Source: Spraguea lophii (lineage: Eukaryota > Microsporidia > Spragueidae). Taken from it: DNA of 64,000 nt. The stretch lies in NCBI GenBank assembly GCA_001887945.1, contig LDOQ01000088.1:124001-188000 (forward strand), in the 5' to 3' direction. Below, piece after piece: positions 48,806 through 58,627 of this stretch (positions within the stretch are counted from its first letter, which is position 1; each line of letters opens with the position of its first letter). Below the pieces are notes generated by a model, which saw nothing but the letters and a program-made list of their open reading frames with translations, did not search any database and was not told the DNA's origin. The position numbers and the translations under genes are program-made.

Positions 48806-49261
48806 TTATTCTTCTAAAATATTATATTCATATATTAAATTATAAATAAATATAAATGAAATAATTGATATCATTATTATTCCTATTATAAATTTATATG
48901 TATTATACGGTAAATACATATATGTATCTTCTATCTCTAATACTAAGTGATTATAATTATCATAATATTTATCTTTATTATGTTTATCATAATGTTTATT
49001 CTTATTATCTTTATTGTTATTATAATTATCTTTATTATGTTTATTATATTTATCATTAGAGATATACACTGTCTTATCTACAATATAATATTTATTATTA
49101 ATTTCTTTAAGTTCAAAATATAAATATCCTGGATATGATAGTTTTAATTGTTGGTTGTTTTTTAATAGATTGGCATTGAAATTATATCCTAATTTTTTAC
49201 ATGTATTTTTTGTTAGAATAATATTATCAGATAAAATAAAGTTTAAGAATAAGAGAAACAT
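48806..49261 (-). CDS. Small type I membrane protein with N/K/D/Y-rich repeats
   Basis: A 151-residue protein. A short signal peptide (MFLLFLNFILSDN) is followed by an extracellular or lumenal domain with YPGYLYFELK. A low-complexity tract at about 69-104 is built of variants of NKHNKDNY and DKHNKDKYYDN. A C-terminal transmembrane helix (KFIIGIIMISIISFIFIYNLI, about 121-141) leaves a short acidic tail. The repeat tract arises from a triplet-like TTTATCATTATC pattern in the DNA and may vary in length. No family is recognised. CC rather than CCC precedes the ATG. A surface or ER protein is inferred from topology only. Confidence 0.6.
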   Translation of the reverse strand: MFLLFLNFILSDNIILTKNTCKKLGYNFNANLLKNNQQLKLSYPGYLYFELKEINNKYYIVDKTVYISNDKYNKHNKDNYNNNKDNKNKHYDKHNKDKYYDNYNHLVLEIEDTYMYLPYNTYKFIIGIIMISIISFIFIYNLIYEYNILEE

Positions 49262-50144
49262 GGATATAAAAAAATAATTATATTTTAAACGTAAAATGAT
49301 AAAGATATAATATATTCTAATTAAAGTAATCTTTATATTAATATCTAATATATGTTATTTTCTAGGATTTATATAAGATAAAGAATAGAAGATGTTATCG
49401 TTGGAATCTAGTAATCATAATACTCTGGTGAGTGATAATAATCATAATATCCTGGTGAATGAAAGAGGTTCTTTTCTTTTGGTGGAAATAAAAATGTTGT
49501 AGCAATAAAATAGATTATGGCATTGTTATCCTACAAATTTTATACCCAGGAAACCCTTAACCAATAATTTTTAGAACTTTTTAAAACCTAACGATATTAC
49601 ATTATGGATCCTAATCAAAAATCTATGACTTTAGTTAAAAACAACTAATAAGGAGAAATATATATAAAAGAATATAATGGTTTAATTTTTTTTCTATATT
49701 TTATTCTTGTAGATATTATAATTTTTACATTTTTAAAATTGTCTTTTAAATAAAAGAATCTTCTATATTTAATTTTCAATCTAATTAAAAATTTTTATCC
49801 TATTTTTTTAAAGGATAAATATATTCTCGAATAACTCCTTATACTCTAATATTTGAATGATGATATCATTATTATTACTATTTTTGTAACAAATAAAAAT
49901 CAATGATTTTAATGGTACCAATAAAACTTTTTATATCAAAAATATTTATGATCTATATTTCTTATTGGTACCATTATGTATGTTTTACATTAATTTACTT
50001 AAAAACAACCAAAGTGATTTGTCAAAAAATATTTCAGAAGTTTAATGACTCCATTATAATAACTTTTTCTACAAACCATGTTTTATTTTGTTATCAATTT
50101 ATGATATTTCTCTTTTTATATTCTTATGAAAATATTTAACCCCT
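49262..50144. other. AT-rich intergenic
   Basis: No gene supported; a 78-codon frame at 49903-50139 is hydrophobic low complexity. A short direct repeat AATCATAATACTCTGGTGAG / AATCATAATATCCTGGTGAA lies at about 49413 and 49439. Confidence 0.4.
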
Positions 50145-50582
50145 ATGAATGTATTTATGAGTCTCCTCTTTTTCATATGCACATTGACATTTTACAATAT
50201 TTCACAGTTTAAATTCTTTCTACCGGATTATGAATTACAAAAACTACAAAATTTCTTCAACAGAAAAATCGATGAACTTAATATTGAGAATAAAATAGTA
50301 GATAATGAATTAACAGAATATATGTATAATATGAAGAAAATAATACAATATAAACATTATTTTGCAGATGTGGATATAATGGATCTTTTGCAAAATATGC
50401 GAGGTATAATTTTTGTTAAAAATTTATTGGATAGGGTTAAAGATTTTAATGAAGAAGAAATATTCACATTTAATACATTACCATATAATTTATGTATGTT
50501 ATTACCAATAGCACTTCCTTTGATTAAAATATTATCAATAGGATATAAATATAGACGCAAAATACAAGAAAATAATAAATAA
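50145..50582 (+). CDS. Small membrane or secreted protein, unknown
   Basis: A 145-residue protein. The N-terminal hydrophobic segment MNVFMSLLFFICTLTFYNIS looks like a signal peptide. A helical polar middle (LPDYELQKLQNFFNRKIDEL, then MKKIIQYKHYFADVDIMDLL) is followed by a hydrophobic stretch near the end (LPYNLCMLLPIALPLIKILS, about 111-130) and a basic tail RRKIQENNK. This gives a probable type I membrane topology. CCCC lies 1 nt before the ATG, supporting a real gene. No homology is recognised. It is isolated, with about 0.9 kb of non-coding sequence on each side. Confidence 0.6.
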   Translation: MNVFMSLLFFICTLTFYNISQFKFFLPDYELQKLQNFFNRKIDELNIENKIVDNELTEYMYNMKKIIQYKHYFADVDIMDLLQNMRGIIFVKNLLDRVKDFNEEEIFTFNTLPYNLCMLLPIALPLIKILSIGYKYRRKIQENNK

Positions 50583-51487
50583 TCAATTTATTTCTTGAAT
50601 CTGGATTTTTTATTTTATATTTTATTTATTTTTTATTAGTTTACGTCATATGAGTAATTAATGATATTTTACTCCTTAATATGATTTTCTGATTATTTTG
50701 TAATATTTTGGAAATTATAAATAATTGTATTACCAAATAAGATAACTTAAGTTCATACAAAAAAGTATAATTCTTATGTGTATTCTCATTTGACTTTGTT
50801 TTGTAAGTAAAACAACTTTTATTTATTAAGTTATTCTTAATTTACTATACATTTCTTTGAAAACAAAAATAAATATTACGATAAGATGGAACTCTTATTT
50901 TACTTGGATGGTTTATAATGTATCTTCTTTAAATAAATATTTTTTAGGTTATAAAATAATTATTTTACTTGGAGAAAATAATAAACTTTAATGGTTTTTA
51001 TTGTTTAAGAATTGAAATCAGAAATGGCGAAATTTTATTTTGATATGTCTTTTCTTAAAGTTTTTTAGTAATAATGCTTTGGTTGTATTCAAGTATTTTA
51101 AAATAATTATCACTTAATATATTACATAATTATTATTATAATAAATTATGTAATATACTTGTATTGAATATTTCGTTCTATACGTATTAATTTTATTTTT
51201 TATTATACTTTAGGATACTGTAAATTTATATAAGATGTATGTCATTGGTAATATTTAACTCTTAATATGTTTTTAACCTATTTTTTAAGATAATACTGAT
51301 TCAAATTTTAATCAATTTTTATTAAAGATTGAAAAAATTTTTATGAAGTTTTAAATGATTTAAAAAATACTAAATGATTATTTTATTTTATTCTTTCTTA
51401 ACCTTTTCTTTATAAAGCTTTTATTTGCACATCCTATCTAAAAATTATATAAAATATTATAAATCCTTTAAGAAATTTTATCATAAA
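50583..51487. other. AT-rich intergenic
   Basis: No gene, RNA or clear repeat recognised in these 905 bp; a palindromic ATTACATAATTATTATTATAA stretch near 51120-51160 is low complexity. Confidence 0.4.
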
Positions 51488-52036
51488 TTATTTATTTACA
51501 ATCTCATTTATAAGTGATTTATAAAACATATTATTATTTTCTACTTCCTTGCTATATTTTATTATATTAAACTCATTAAATGTTTTTGGTGCTTCTCCTA
51601 CCCATAATATATTTTGTTTTAATTTTCTTAACGATTTCTCCATTCTTCGAATATCTCTCTTTTTACCTTCTGTTATAAGCAATTCTACATCATTAGGTAA
51701 ATCATCATATAAAATTACTAACCCTTTTTTAACCTCAACCTCAATATCTATTATAGCTACTAATCCATAATTTATTGGTTCTGTATTTGTTTCTAATACT
51801 TTTATTATTTCTTTAGCAGCTTCAGATTTACATCTATCGGTAGGATTTAAAATATAATCTTTAGATATTTGTATTTGCGGATTAATTAGATTTTTTTTGC
51901 GTTCTAGTTCAATTTTTCTCTTTCTTTTTTCTTTATTTTCATCATTCCTACTTCTAAATTCTTCATTTTTTATATCTTTTTGATATATATTTTCTGTAGA
52001 AGAATATTCAAGATCTTTTAAAAGTTCATCATCCAT
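51488..52036 (-). CDS. Prp3-like U4/U6 snRNP protein (C-terminal part)
   Basis: A 182-residue basic protein. The C-terminal half resembles the DUF1115 domain of Prp3, which binds the U4/U6 duplex in the tri-snRNP. KKGLVILYDDLPNDVELLIT parallels its LTGCxLLxDxxxxVIVxEG strand, then RRMEKSLRKL, and ILWVGEAPKTFNEFNIIKYS parallels the VLVWEGTxKxRxFxxxxFK strand, ending with FYKSLINEIV for the terminal helix. The N-terminus is a charged helix (about 28-50). It is much shorter than yeast Prp3 (469). The match is by eye and moderate, but fits a genome that keeps introns and LUC7. CCC lies 2 nt before the ATG. Confidence 0.5.
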   Translation of the reverse strand: MDDELLKDLEYSSTENIYQKDIKNEEFRSRNDENKEKRKRKIELERKKNLINPQIQISKDYILNPTDRCKSEAAKEIIKVLETNTEPINYGLVAIIDIEVEVKKGLVILYDDLPNDVELLITEGKKRDIRRMEKSLRKLKQNILWVGEAPKTFNEFNIIKYSKEVENNNMFYKSLINEIVNK

Positions 52037-52099
52037 ATGGGTATCATGTAAAAATAAAGAAATATTATTGTTGAAAATAATGACATTCTGAACAAATCA
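52037..52099. other. Short upstream region of the Prp3-like gene
   Basis: Carries CCC at 52039-52041; nothing else recognised. Confidence 0.35.
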
Positions 52100-52450
52100 A
52101 TATAAATGTAAAATATTTTTTTGTGATAGTCGTAATCAGTTGATAATTGATTAGATACATAGTTTCAACATAAAGATAATGATCTCCGAGTTTGAGAAAT
52201 ATGTCTGGTAATAGAAAATAAATGTTTGTTGTGGATTCTTTCTTTTAGTCTCTAGAAATCATCAAAATATTCTATAATAAATATATTTTGTTGTTAATCA
52301 ATTAAAATATGGTTTGTAAACAACAGGACAAATGTAACTACAATAGAATCTATCTGTACGATTTAAGAAAATTCAAGTAATCAATGAAAATAAACTATAA
52401 GTACCGGAAAGACTAAGGAATTTATATAAATAAAAATTTCATTATTTTAA
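52100..52450 (+). repeat. Decayed SINE-like copy
   Basis: Plus orientation. The tail end is clearest: ATATAAATAAAAATTTCATT (52426-52445) matches GATAAATAAAAGTTTCATT of the reference, preceded by weaker matches such as CTATAAGTACCGGAAAGACT. The left boundary is uncertain. Confidence 0.4.
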
Positions 52451-53533
52451 ATTATACAAACAAGATATTAATTAGACTAGAAATAAACCTTTGAAAATTT
52501 AGGATAAAACAAAAAATAGCCGCATAACAATTCAAAAAATCCTAACACATATCAAGTTTTTTTATTACAAATATAGAAATTTATAAACAGTAGTAAGTCA
52601 GAAGATAATATCAGCTAATAACTTTTGTATTTGTAATGGATTAATGAAGTTTGAAATATAAAAATTAAAACATGTAATGAGAATAATATATAAATCAATA
52701 ATAATCGAATATAGAAAAAAGAAAGAGCTTATTGTTAATGACTATTCTAAAAAACTCTGATTAAACCTATATTATATTATACTTTGCACATATTTATTCA
52801 TTTTAAATATAAGAATTAATTTTTTATATAATTTGCTGCTAGATTGATCAGAAAATATATATGCTTTTTAAAGATATGATTTTTTAAATTATTAAGGAAT
52901 CATATAATGAGAATTATACCAGATTAGGTGATACAAGAAAATTTATTTAAATAAATGAGATAATTTTTCGTAAAAGATAATTGGTTAGAAATTTAACAAA
53001 TAATAAGATGGTGATATAATATAATTGGTTGATGTTGTTGAGGACATAACAAATAATTGTAAATCTATTAAATATATATATAAATACACGTACAAATATT
53101 TAAGATAATACGTATTATTCGTATTTAGCTGTAATAAAATTATGTATAATTCTTTAAACAGTTAATATACACGTGAGATTGTAAACCATAACTTAAGACT
53201 TACCAATAACGATGGTACGTATATTAATACAATAGAAGTTTTTGTCACATCTAAGATATTTTCGAAGATAAAGATATAATGTTTCACACCATAGAATTGA
53301 TGCATTTTCAAATGAATTTGAGTTTTTAAAGTATTTTGTAAAGAAGAAAATGAAGGGTAACAATTAAATAAACATTTAAAAGTTTGTTAAAGAATATAAT
53401 GTTGTTTAATTTTAACTTTTACTTAGGTTAGGTTTTTGTTGAAAATAAAAAAATGTTTTTTATAGGCTCCCATTCTAAAACTTTGTTAAATAAACATAAT
53501 TTTTTTATAAAACATTTTTATCTTTAATTTTAT
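52451..53533. other. AT-rich intergenic
   Basis: About 1.1 kb without a supported gene. Nothing recognised; probably old repeat remains. Confidence 0.35.
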
Positions 53534-54106
53534 TTATCCTTGATAAAATACTTCATACTCTGTTTTCAATCTTTCTAAAATAGAACTATGTGGTTTTGAT
53601 ATTGATTTTTTCTTTCCACCTACCATCGGTAACAAGAAAAATATTTTCTTTATTCCATTTAAAAATTTAATAGTTACTGTTATCCTATGTGGTGGAGGTT
53701 TAGGTGAATTATTTATCTGTTCTAATAAATTTTCACTGTCTAAAATACTCGAGTTGGGAAATATGGAAGCAATATGGCCATCATTTCCTATTCCCATAAA
53801 ACATAAATCTATTTTTTTGTATACGTCTATATATTCTTGTTTATTTTCTTCACAAAGAATATGCATTTTAGCAGAAGTATTAGAATGAAATAAAGCTGCT
53901 TGAACATAATTTAGATCTTCTGGATTTGTAGTTATTCTTTCATCACAAAAATAAATATTCCACTGTTTTGTGTTAAGATTAAGTACCTGTGGATGTTCCA
54001 AACAATATAATACAGAACCGCCCGCTATAAGAAGATTAAGTGGTTTATTGTCATATTCTTCTAACATATTAAATACTTTTGTTCTAAAATCTTTAACGAT
54101 AGTCAT
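53534..54106 (-). CDS. SOL: 6-phosphogluconolactonase
   Basis: A 190-residue enzyme that hydrolyses 6-phosphogluconolactone in the oxidative pentose phosphate pathway, supplying NADPH. Visible blocks are LLIAGGSVLY, the IYFCDERITTNPEDLNYVQA segment (residues 51-70, family FxxDERxVPxxxxxSNY), MGIGNDGHIASIFPNS (104-119, family GxGxDGHTASLFP with the catalytic His), and PPPHRITVTIKFLN. The start is set at ATG 54106 because CCC lies 1 nt upstream; frames starting at 54118 or from TTG add 4-21 residues. It is slightly shorter than yeast Sol proteins (about 250). Confidence 0.9.
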   Translation of the reverse strand: MTIVKDFRTKVFNMLEEYDNKPLNLLIAGGSVLYCLEHPQVLNLNTKQWNIYFCDERITTNPEDLNYVQAALFHSNTSAKMHILCEENKQEYIDVYKKIDLCFMGIGNDGHIASIFPNSSILDSENLLEQINNSPKPPPHRITVTIKFLNGIKKIFFLLPMVGGKKKSISKPHSSILERLKTEYEVFYQG

Positions 54107-54107
54107 A

Positions 54108-54110
54108 GGG
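54108..54110 (-). promoter_or_regulatory. CCC start motif of 6-phosphogluconolactonase
   Basis: CCC, T, then ATG 54106. It favours the MTIVKDF start over an ATG four codons upstream. Confidence 0.5.
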
Positions 54111-54359
54111 TGTTTCATATTTATTATTTTTTTAAATAAAATAACGCTGTTTTCAAATAACCTCTTCAATTAACACCGAAGCATTCCAAATTATTATATT
54201 TGAGTGGAAATTTGTATATTAGGTCTGAAGTAATTATTTTCTTAATTACAAATAAATTAAAAAGAAAAGGTTGTTAAATACGGATTAAGATTTAATAATA
54301 TTTTAATTCATCGTGTTACGACTATAAATAAGTAATAATTTATAAAATATTGATTTCTC

Positions 54360-54740
54360 AAGATGTTGCACAGTTCACTTTAGTTTGAGACCGTTTTTTC
54401 TTAAAACAGAAGTAACTTATATTAACTGGTTTTGTTATATATATACATTGACCTTGTTTATCTAATACTTTTGAATGTTAAGATTTTGTATATGAAGTAA
54501 TTATCTTTCCATCAGATTAATGAGATTTTAATTTCATTTCTAATAAAATATTAGCCGAATTACTAATCAGCATGGATTTCAAATTATGTCAACTAATTAC
54601 CACGTTAATCTAGTAGTAGATCCATTATAAAATATATGGCTTGAGCTATACTATCGCATTATCGCACATCTAACCTACCTATAAATATTCTATTAAATAT
54701 TTTACTTCTTTTTAACCATATTTTTATTATAATTATGAGA
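54360..54740 (-). repeat. Decayed SINE-like copy
   Basis: Minus orientation. TATATTAACTGGTTTTGTTA, ATGTTAAGATTTTGTATATG and TTAATCTAGTAGTAGATCC match reference blocks in the right order. The head region is hardly recognisable. Confidence 0.55.
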
Positions 54741-55155
54741 TCATTCTAAAATAAATTTATTTTATTGAATATGGACCAATAAAATTGATATGAAAAATAT
54801 TCAAATAACATAAATTACGATAAACCATAATTTATCAAAAATCATCTATAACTTAGATTTTCATCTAAAAATAATTGAAAAAGAAAATTCATTTTTTAGA
54901 AGGTTGGTATTTTAATAAAAGTTTACACGTAGTTTCAATGGTTATTAATTAGAATATTTTTATGTTCATTTTGAAATAAAAGTATTCTAATTGAATAAAT
55001 ATAACGTTTATCATAATTGTTCAAAACATTAAAATATGAACAATCACTAATCATAATGTATTGTAAACAACCAAATATCTTTCATAATTAAAGAATTATT
55101 ATATTTTTTTCTAAATATCTTTGTTTGTTGCTTTATAAAATATACATAATTTATG

Positions 55156-55158
55156 CCC
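55156..55158 (+). promoter_or_regulatory. CCC start motif of ARS2
   Basis: The sequence reads ATG CCC ATG. CCC abutting the second ATG (55159) marks that one as the start. Confidence 0.55.
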
Positions 55159-56382
55159 ATGTATAGAGGAACCAACAGAAGAAATCAACAACCTAGAAAA
55201 AGATATTATCAGGATATCATAGATCATGATAAAATATTAAATATGAATAAACTTCTTACAGAGAAAGAATACAAAAATGTAATAAAAGATGATCACTATG
55301 AATCCTATTACATAGAATATCATAACAAAAGAATGTACAATTTATTTAATACTTATAGAGATACAGAATGGTTTAAAGATAGATATTTACGGCATATGGA
55401 TAATACTCCCATATATAATAATTTTGATAGGTTTAAAAATACTATAATGGAGAAATTTGTTCCTCTTGATTGTGAATCTAATATTACAGAACCTTTTTAT
55501 GAATATGAAAAAAATGTTCTTCTAATAGATAATATATCAGATAGATATAGAAAAAATGAAATAGAAGAAATATTGGATATGGATGTAGAAAGTGTCATAG
55601 GATTATCAAAAGAAGGTTTAAAAATTATTTTTTCTATCCCTTTGAATAAAAAATACGAAGATGGAGAATTAGAAAAAATAGTAGAAGATAAATTACCAGA
55701 TGTTCAATATCATGTAGTAAATTTTGAAAAACTTTATTTAAGAAGGAATGGTGCTCAAAAACATGAAAATGATATTAATAACCTAAAATCATTATATAAT
55801 TTATTGTGTTCATTATATAAAATAAATTTAGATATAACATTCTTAGAAGAACATTTTAAAGAAAATATTGTAGATTTCTATATTTATCTTCTAAGATATG
55901 TATTTTATTTCTGTTATTACTGTGGAAAAAAGCATGATACCTATTTAGATTTAATAGGAAGATGTGGAGATTATCATTTACGAGGAGGATTTTCGGGAAG
56001 ACCTGTTTTAGATAGAAAATATGAATTATTACTTCAGAAAGATTGTATTAGTTGTTTAAAAGATTATTCAGAAGATGATGAACTATCTACATATGTTGAA
56101 GAGAATGGAGAAGAAGCTGGATGTGGTTGTTGTGTTAAAGTTTTCAGATCTAAAGAATTTGTTATTAAACATTTAAAGCAGAAACACCAGGATGTAGTTG
56201 AAAATGTTCAGAATAAAATAAAACAGTATGAAACCTTTAAAAAAAATGTAGATATATTTTTACTTTTGTATGTGAAAGGAATAAATGATAATAGAATACC
56301 ACATTTTGTGGAGCTGGATGATAAAACATCTGTTAAGTATAATCTACCAATAATTTTTTCTGGTGAAATCATATTTGAATGA
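55159..56382 (+). CDS. ARS2: ARS2/SERRATE-like RNA-processing protein
   Basis: A 407-residue protein matching ARS2/SERRATE, the partner of the nuclear cap-binding complex that directs nascent RNAs to processing or decay. The N-terminal domain has YHNKRMYNLFNTYRDTEWFK (54-73) and RYLRHM, like the ARS2 segment before EEWFxxKYHP. A diverged RRM-like region follows (LLIDNISDRYRKNEIEEIL). FYFCYYCGKKHDT and RCGDYHLRG match the central helical block. A C2H2 finger CGCCVKVFRSKEFVIKHLKQ (322-341, with His 343) is followed by the helix ENVQNKIKQYETF. It is about half the metazoan length and lacks the RS-rich N-terminus. Baker's yeast has no ARS2; fission yeast has Pir2. Confidence 0.85.
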   Translation: MYRGTNRRNQQPRKRYYQDIIDHDKILNMNKLLTEKEYKNVIKDDHYESYYIEYHNKRMYNLFNTYRDTEWFKDRYLRHMDNTPIYNNFDRFKNTIMEKFVPLDCESNITEPFYEYEKNVLLIDNISDRYRKNEIEEILDMDVESVIGLSKEGLKIIFSIPLNKKYEDGELEKIVEDKLPDVQYHVVNFEKLYLRRNGAQKHENDINNLKSLYNLLCSLYKINLDITFLEEHFKENIVDFYIYLLRYVFYFCYYCGKKHDTYLDLIGRCGDYHLRGGFSGRPVLDRKYELLLQKDCISCLKDYSEDDELSTYVEENGEEAGCGCCVKVFRSKEFVIKHLKQKHQDVVENVQNKIKQYETFKKNVDIFLLLYVKGINDNRIPHFVELDDKTSVKYNLPIIFSGEIIFE

Positions 56383-56574
56383 TATTTATTATTAAAATAT
56401 TTAAAAGTATGATATTCTTAGTTTTAAAATTATTTTTATTTTAGATTTTATTTCTACGTTTGATTTTTTGTTGTGTTGTTGACTATTTTTATATTCTTAT
56501 ATTCTTCTTAATTTATATTTTATTTCTACGTTTAGTTTCTTCTCTGTTGTTGATTATTTTATATTTTTCTATTC

Positions 56575-57342
56575 TTAATTTACATTTATATTTGATTTAC
56601 ATTTATGAATATTATGTTTGTTTAATCTATGTTTCTTTTTTATTTCGTCTATTTCTTCATGTTTTAAGAGTTCTTCGATTTTTTTATTTTCTATGAATTC
56701 TAATACTTTTTCTCTGAATTTACTTATGATTCTATGTAGCTTACCTTGATTATGTTTAACAAGATATTCTACATCATTAAACACTGTCAAAGAACATACG
56801 TTACAGACTATAGCATTTTTTATATTTTTACCACTTTCTCTATCCAGGTATTTATCAAGTTCTTTTTTTAGATTTTCTGCTTTATATGAAATATTGTATG
56901 CTTCTTTAACATGTCCACTAATTGCTTGGGAATGTAAAGTACTAACAATATCATTATACCTTGTTTCTAATAATATTAATTGTTCTTCATTTTTAAAATA
57001 TTTTTTGTTTGATACGGGTGCTTCAATTAATTGTTGTTGGTTTTTGTGTATTTTCTGTTCTAATAGATATAATATTTCATTTAAAACGTAAAATAACTCC
57101 TTTTTAAAAATATCCATTCTTTTTGTAGATTTAGCTTTGGAGATTAAAAAATCTTCGTGATTAGAATATCCACATTTTCCTAATGTTATTTTTGTATTGG
57201 ATAAAAGTTGAAAAGGGCAAAAATCTGCTATAGCGTATACACAGATGTCTTCATTTATTATAACAGTATCTATGTCATATGAGTGTATTTTATCTCTATT
57301 TACACCCATTAAACGATTTAAAAGTGATTTTGCATGTTCCAT
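56575..57342 (-). CDS. LUC7: U1 snRNP-associated splicing factor LUC7
   Basis: A 255-residue Luc7-family protein that stabilises U1 snRNA pairing with the 5' splice site. The N-terminal helix LLNRLMGVNRD (7-17) matches LDxLMGxxRD. The first zinc finger (C34, C42, C57, H62) reads DFCPFQLLSNTKITLGKC, with the family's CPxxLFxxTKxDLGxC order. The second finger has VCNVCSLTVF with LVKHNQGKLH and KFREKV. Coiled coil lies between. The start at 57342 is set by CCC directly upstream; a TTG frame would add four residues. It is divergent from MAK16 with a 44-bp gap. Confidence 0.93.
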   Translation of the reverse strand: MEHAKSLLNRLMGVNRDKIHSYDIDTVIINEDICVYAIADFCPFQLLSNTKITLGKCGYSNHEDFLISKAKSTKRMDIFKKELFYVLNEILYLLEQKIHKNQQQLIEAPVSNKKYFKNEEQLILLETRYNDIVSTLHSQAISGHVKEAYNISYKAENLKKELDKYLDRESGKNIKNAIVCNVCSLTVFNDVEYLVKHNQGKLHRIISKFREKVLEFIENKKIEELLKHEEIDEIKKKHRLNKHNIHKCKSNINVN

Positions 57343-57386
57343 GGGATTTTTCAAAAATATTTTTTTTATATTACCAACTTAAGCCC
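57343..57386. promoter_or_regulatory. 44-bp bidirectional promoter between LUC7 and MAK16
   Basis: The two starts are only 44 bp apart, and CCC abuts each ATG (57343-57345 on minus, 57384-57386 on plus). All core promoter and 5' UTR information for both genes must lie here or inside the coding regions. The CCC also moves the MAK16 start 36 codons downstream of the longest frame. Confidence 0.65.
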
Positions 57387-58058
57387 ATGTCAGATGAATC
57401 AATTTGGCAAACTATTGGAGGTGATAATTTTTGTGCATATAAAATGAAAACTGACACAATCACTCTATGTAAACATAAAAATAATGTTACTGGAATATGT
57501 GAAAAACAATCCTGTCCATTGGCTAATAGTAAATATGCTACAGTACGTGAAATAGATAAGAAATTATATTTATTTATAAAGCAGCCAGATAAATATTATG
57601 AACCCAAAAATATGTATCAAAAGATATTATTGTCAAAATATGAAGATGCTCTTTTAGAAATAGATAAACATCTTAATGGCTATGATAAAGATTTAATACA
57701 TAAATGTAAACAACGACTTACTAAATTAGACCAATATCTTGAAAGAACAAAAATTATTGAAGAGATCGGTGTGGAGAAATATGAAGCTAGAAGAAAATTA
57801 AGAGTGAAACAGACTAAAAAGGAAGCTAAAAACGTTTTAAATACTGTTAATTTTGATAATATACTTGAAAAAGAAATATTAGAAAGACTCGAACTTGGTA
57901 TATACGGTGAAGAGATAAAAGATTTAGTAACGGAGAAAAAAGTGGTGAAACAAAAAAAGATGAAAAGAAAATTTGTAGCAGAATTTGAAGAAAGTGGAGA
58001 GAAGGAAGTAGTAGAACAAAAAAAGAAAGTCAAAGAAAAAGATACAATCAAATGGTAG
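57387..58058 (+). CDS. MAK16: Ribosome biogenesis protein MAK16
   Basis: A 223-residue nucleolar protein needed for 60S subunit assembly (with Rpf1). MSDESIWQTIGGDNFCAYKM, NVTGICEKQSCPLANSKYAT (33-52), KLYLFIKQPDKYYEPKNMYQ and HKCKQRLTKLDQYLE follow the family sequence closely. The C-terminus is basic/acidic and ends DTIKW, like the family's DLEKW. It is shorter than yeast Mak16 (306) in the acidic tail. The start at 57387 follows CCC directly and gives the family's MSDE N-terminus, which confirms that the longer upstream frame is not translated. Confidence 0.95.
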   Translation: MSDESIWQTIGGDNFCAYKMKTDTITLCKHKNNVTGICEKQSCPLANSKYATVREIDKKLYLFIKQPDKYYEPKNMYQKILLSKYEDALLEIDKHLNGYDKDLIHKCKQRLTKLDQYLERTKIIEEIGVEKYEARRKLRVKQTKKEAKNVLNTVNFDNILEKEILERLELGIYGEEIKDLVTEKKVVKQKKMKRKFVAEFEESGEKEVVEQKKKVKEKDTIKW

Positions 58059-58108
58059 AATTAAATTTAATACGGGAAGAAAATTATATCTTTTTATAAA
58101 TAAAAGTT

Positions 58109-58627
58109 TTAATCTATCACCTCAGTTTGATTTCTTCTTATAATTAAATTTTCATTATAAAATTTATAAACTATTTTTTCATTATTTTTTGCTTCATTTC
58201 TAAAATTATTCAAAAAAATTGTAAAATCTATTAAATCTCCATTTTTTATCTTTTCTATTATTACATACTTTTTATTTTCTATAATTACATCATAATCAGT
58301 ATTATGTGATATTTTTATTTTCAAATATAACATATTATCTTCTATCTTTTCATTTATTATTCTCAAAGGATTTTTTATTTTATATACTACTTTTTCTGTT
58401 TTTTCTTTCTCGTATATTTTAATTCCTATATTTTCATATTCTCTATATTTAAATAATGTCGCGATATCTTCTTCATTGTAATAATGATCCGTTATAACTA
58501 AAAATTTACATTTTTCGATAAGATAAGGCCTGGGAAGTTGATATGAAATTATACCATCTTTTTCTATCGATATAAGAGTTGCATTATTGTTTAAATCAAG
58601 AATTTCCCCTTCAAACTTATATTTCAT
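58109..58627 (-). CDS. Uncharacterised beta-rich protein
   Basis: A 172-residue protein with alternating hydrophobic and charged residues suggesting beta strands (YKFEGEILDLNNNATLISIE, CKFLVITDHYYNEEDI, YLKIKISHNTDYDVIIENKK). No signal peptide, membrane helix or known motif. It has no CCC at its start. The stop lies 50 bp from the MAK16 stop, convergent. The consistent frame and low stop density support a real gene. Function unknown. Confidence 0.6.
   Translation of the reverse strand: MKYKFEGEILDLNNNATLISIEKDGIISYQLPRPYLIEKCKFLVITDHYYNEEDIATLFKYREYENIGIKIYEKEKTEKVVYKIKNPLRIINEKIEDNMLYLKIKISHNTDYDVIIENKKYVIIEKIKNGDLIDFTIFLNNFRNEAKNNEKIVYKFYNENLIIRRNQTEVID

Larger units (their letters stand above)
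54111..55158. other. Intergenic, partly a decayed repeat
   Basis: About 1 kb with no gene; a diverged SINE-like copy lies at about 54360-54740. The CCC of the ARS2 gene is at its right end. Confidence 0.45.

Noticed and set aside
49903..50139. A 78-codon hydrophobic ORF
   Set aside because: No start context; composition matches translated AT-rich intergenic DNA, and it abuts the better supported 50145 gene.
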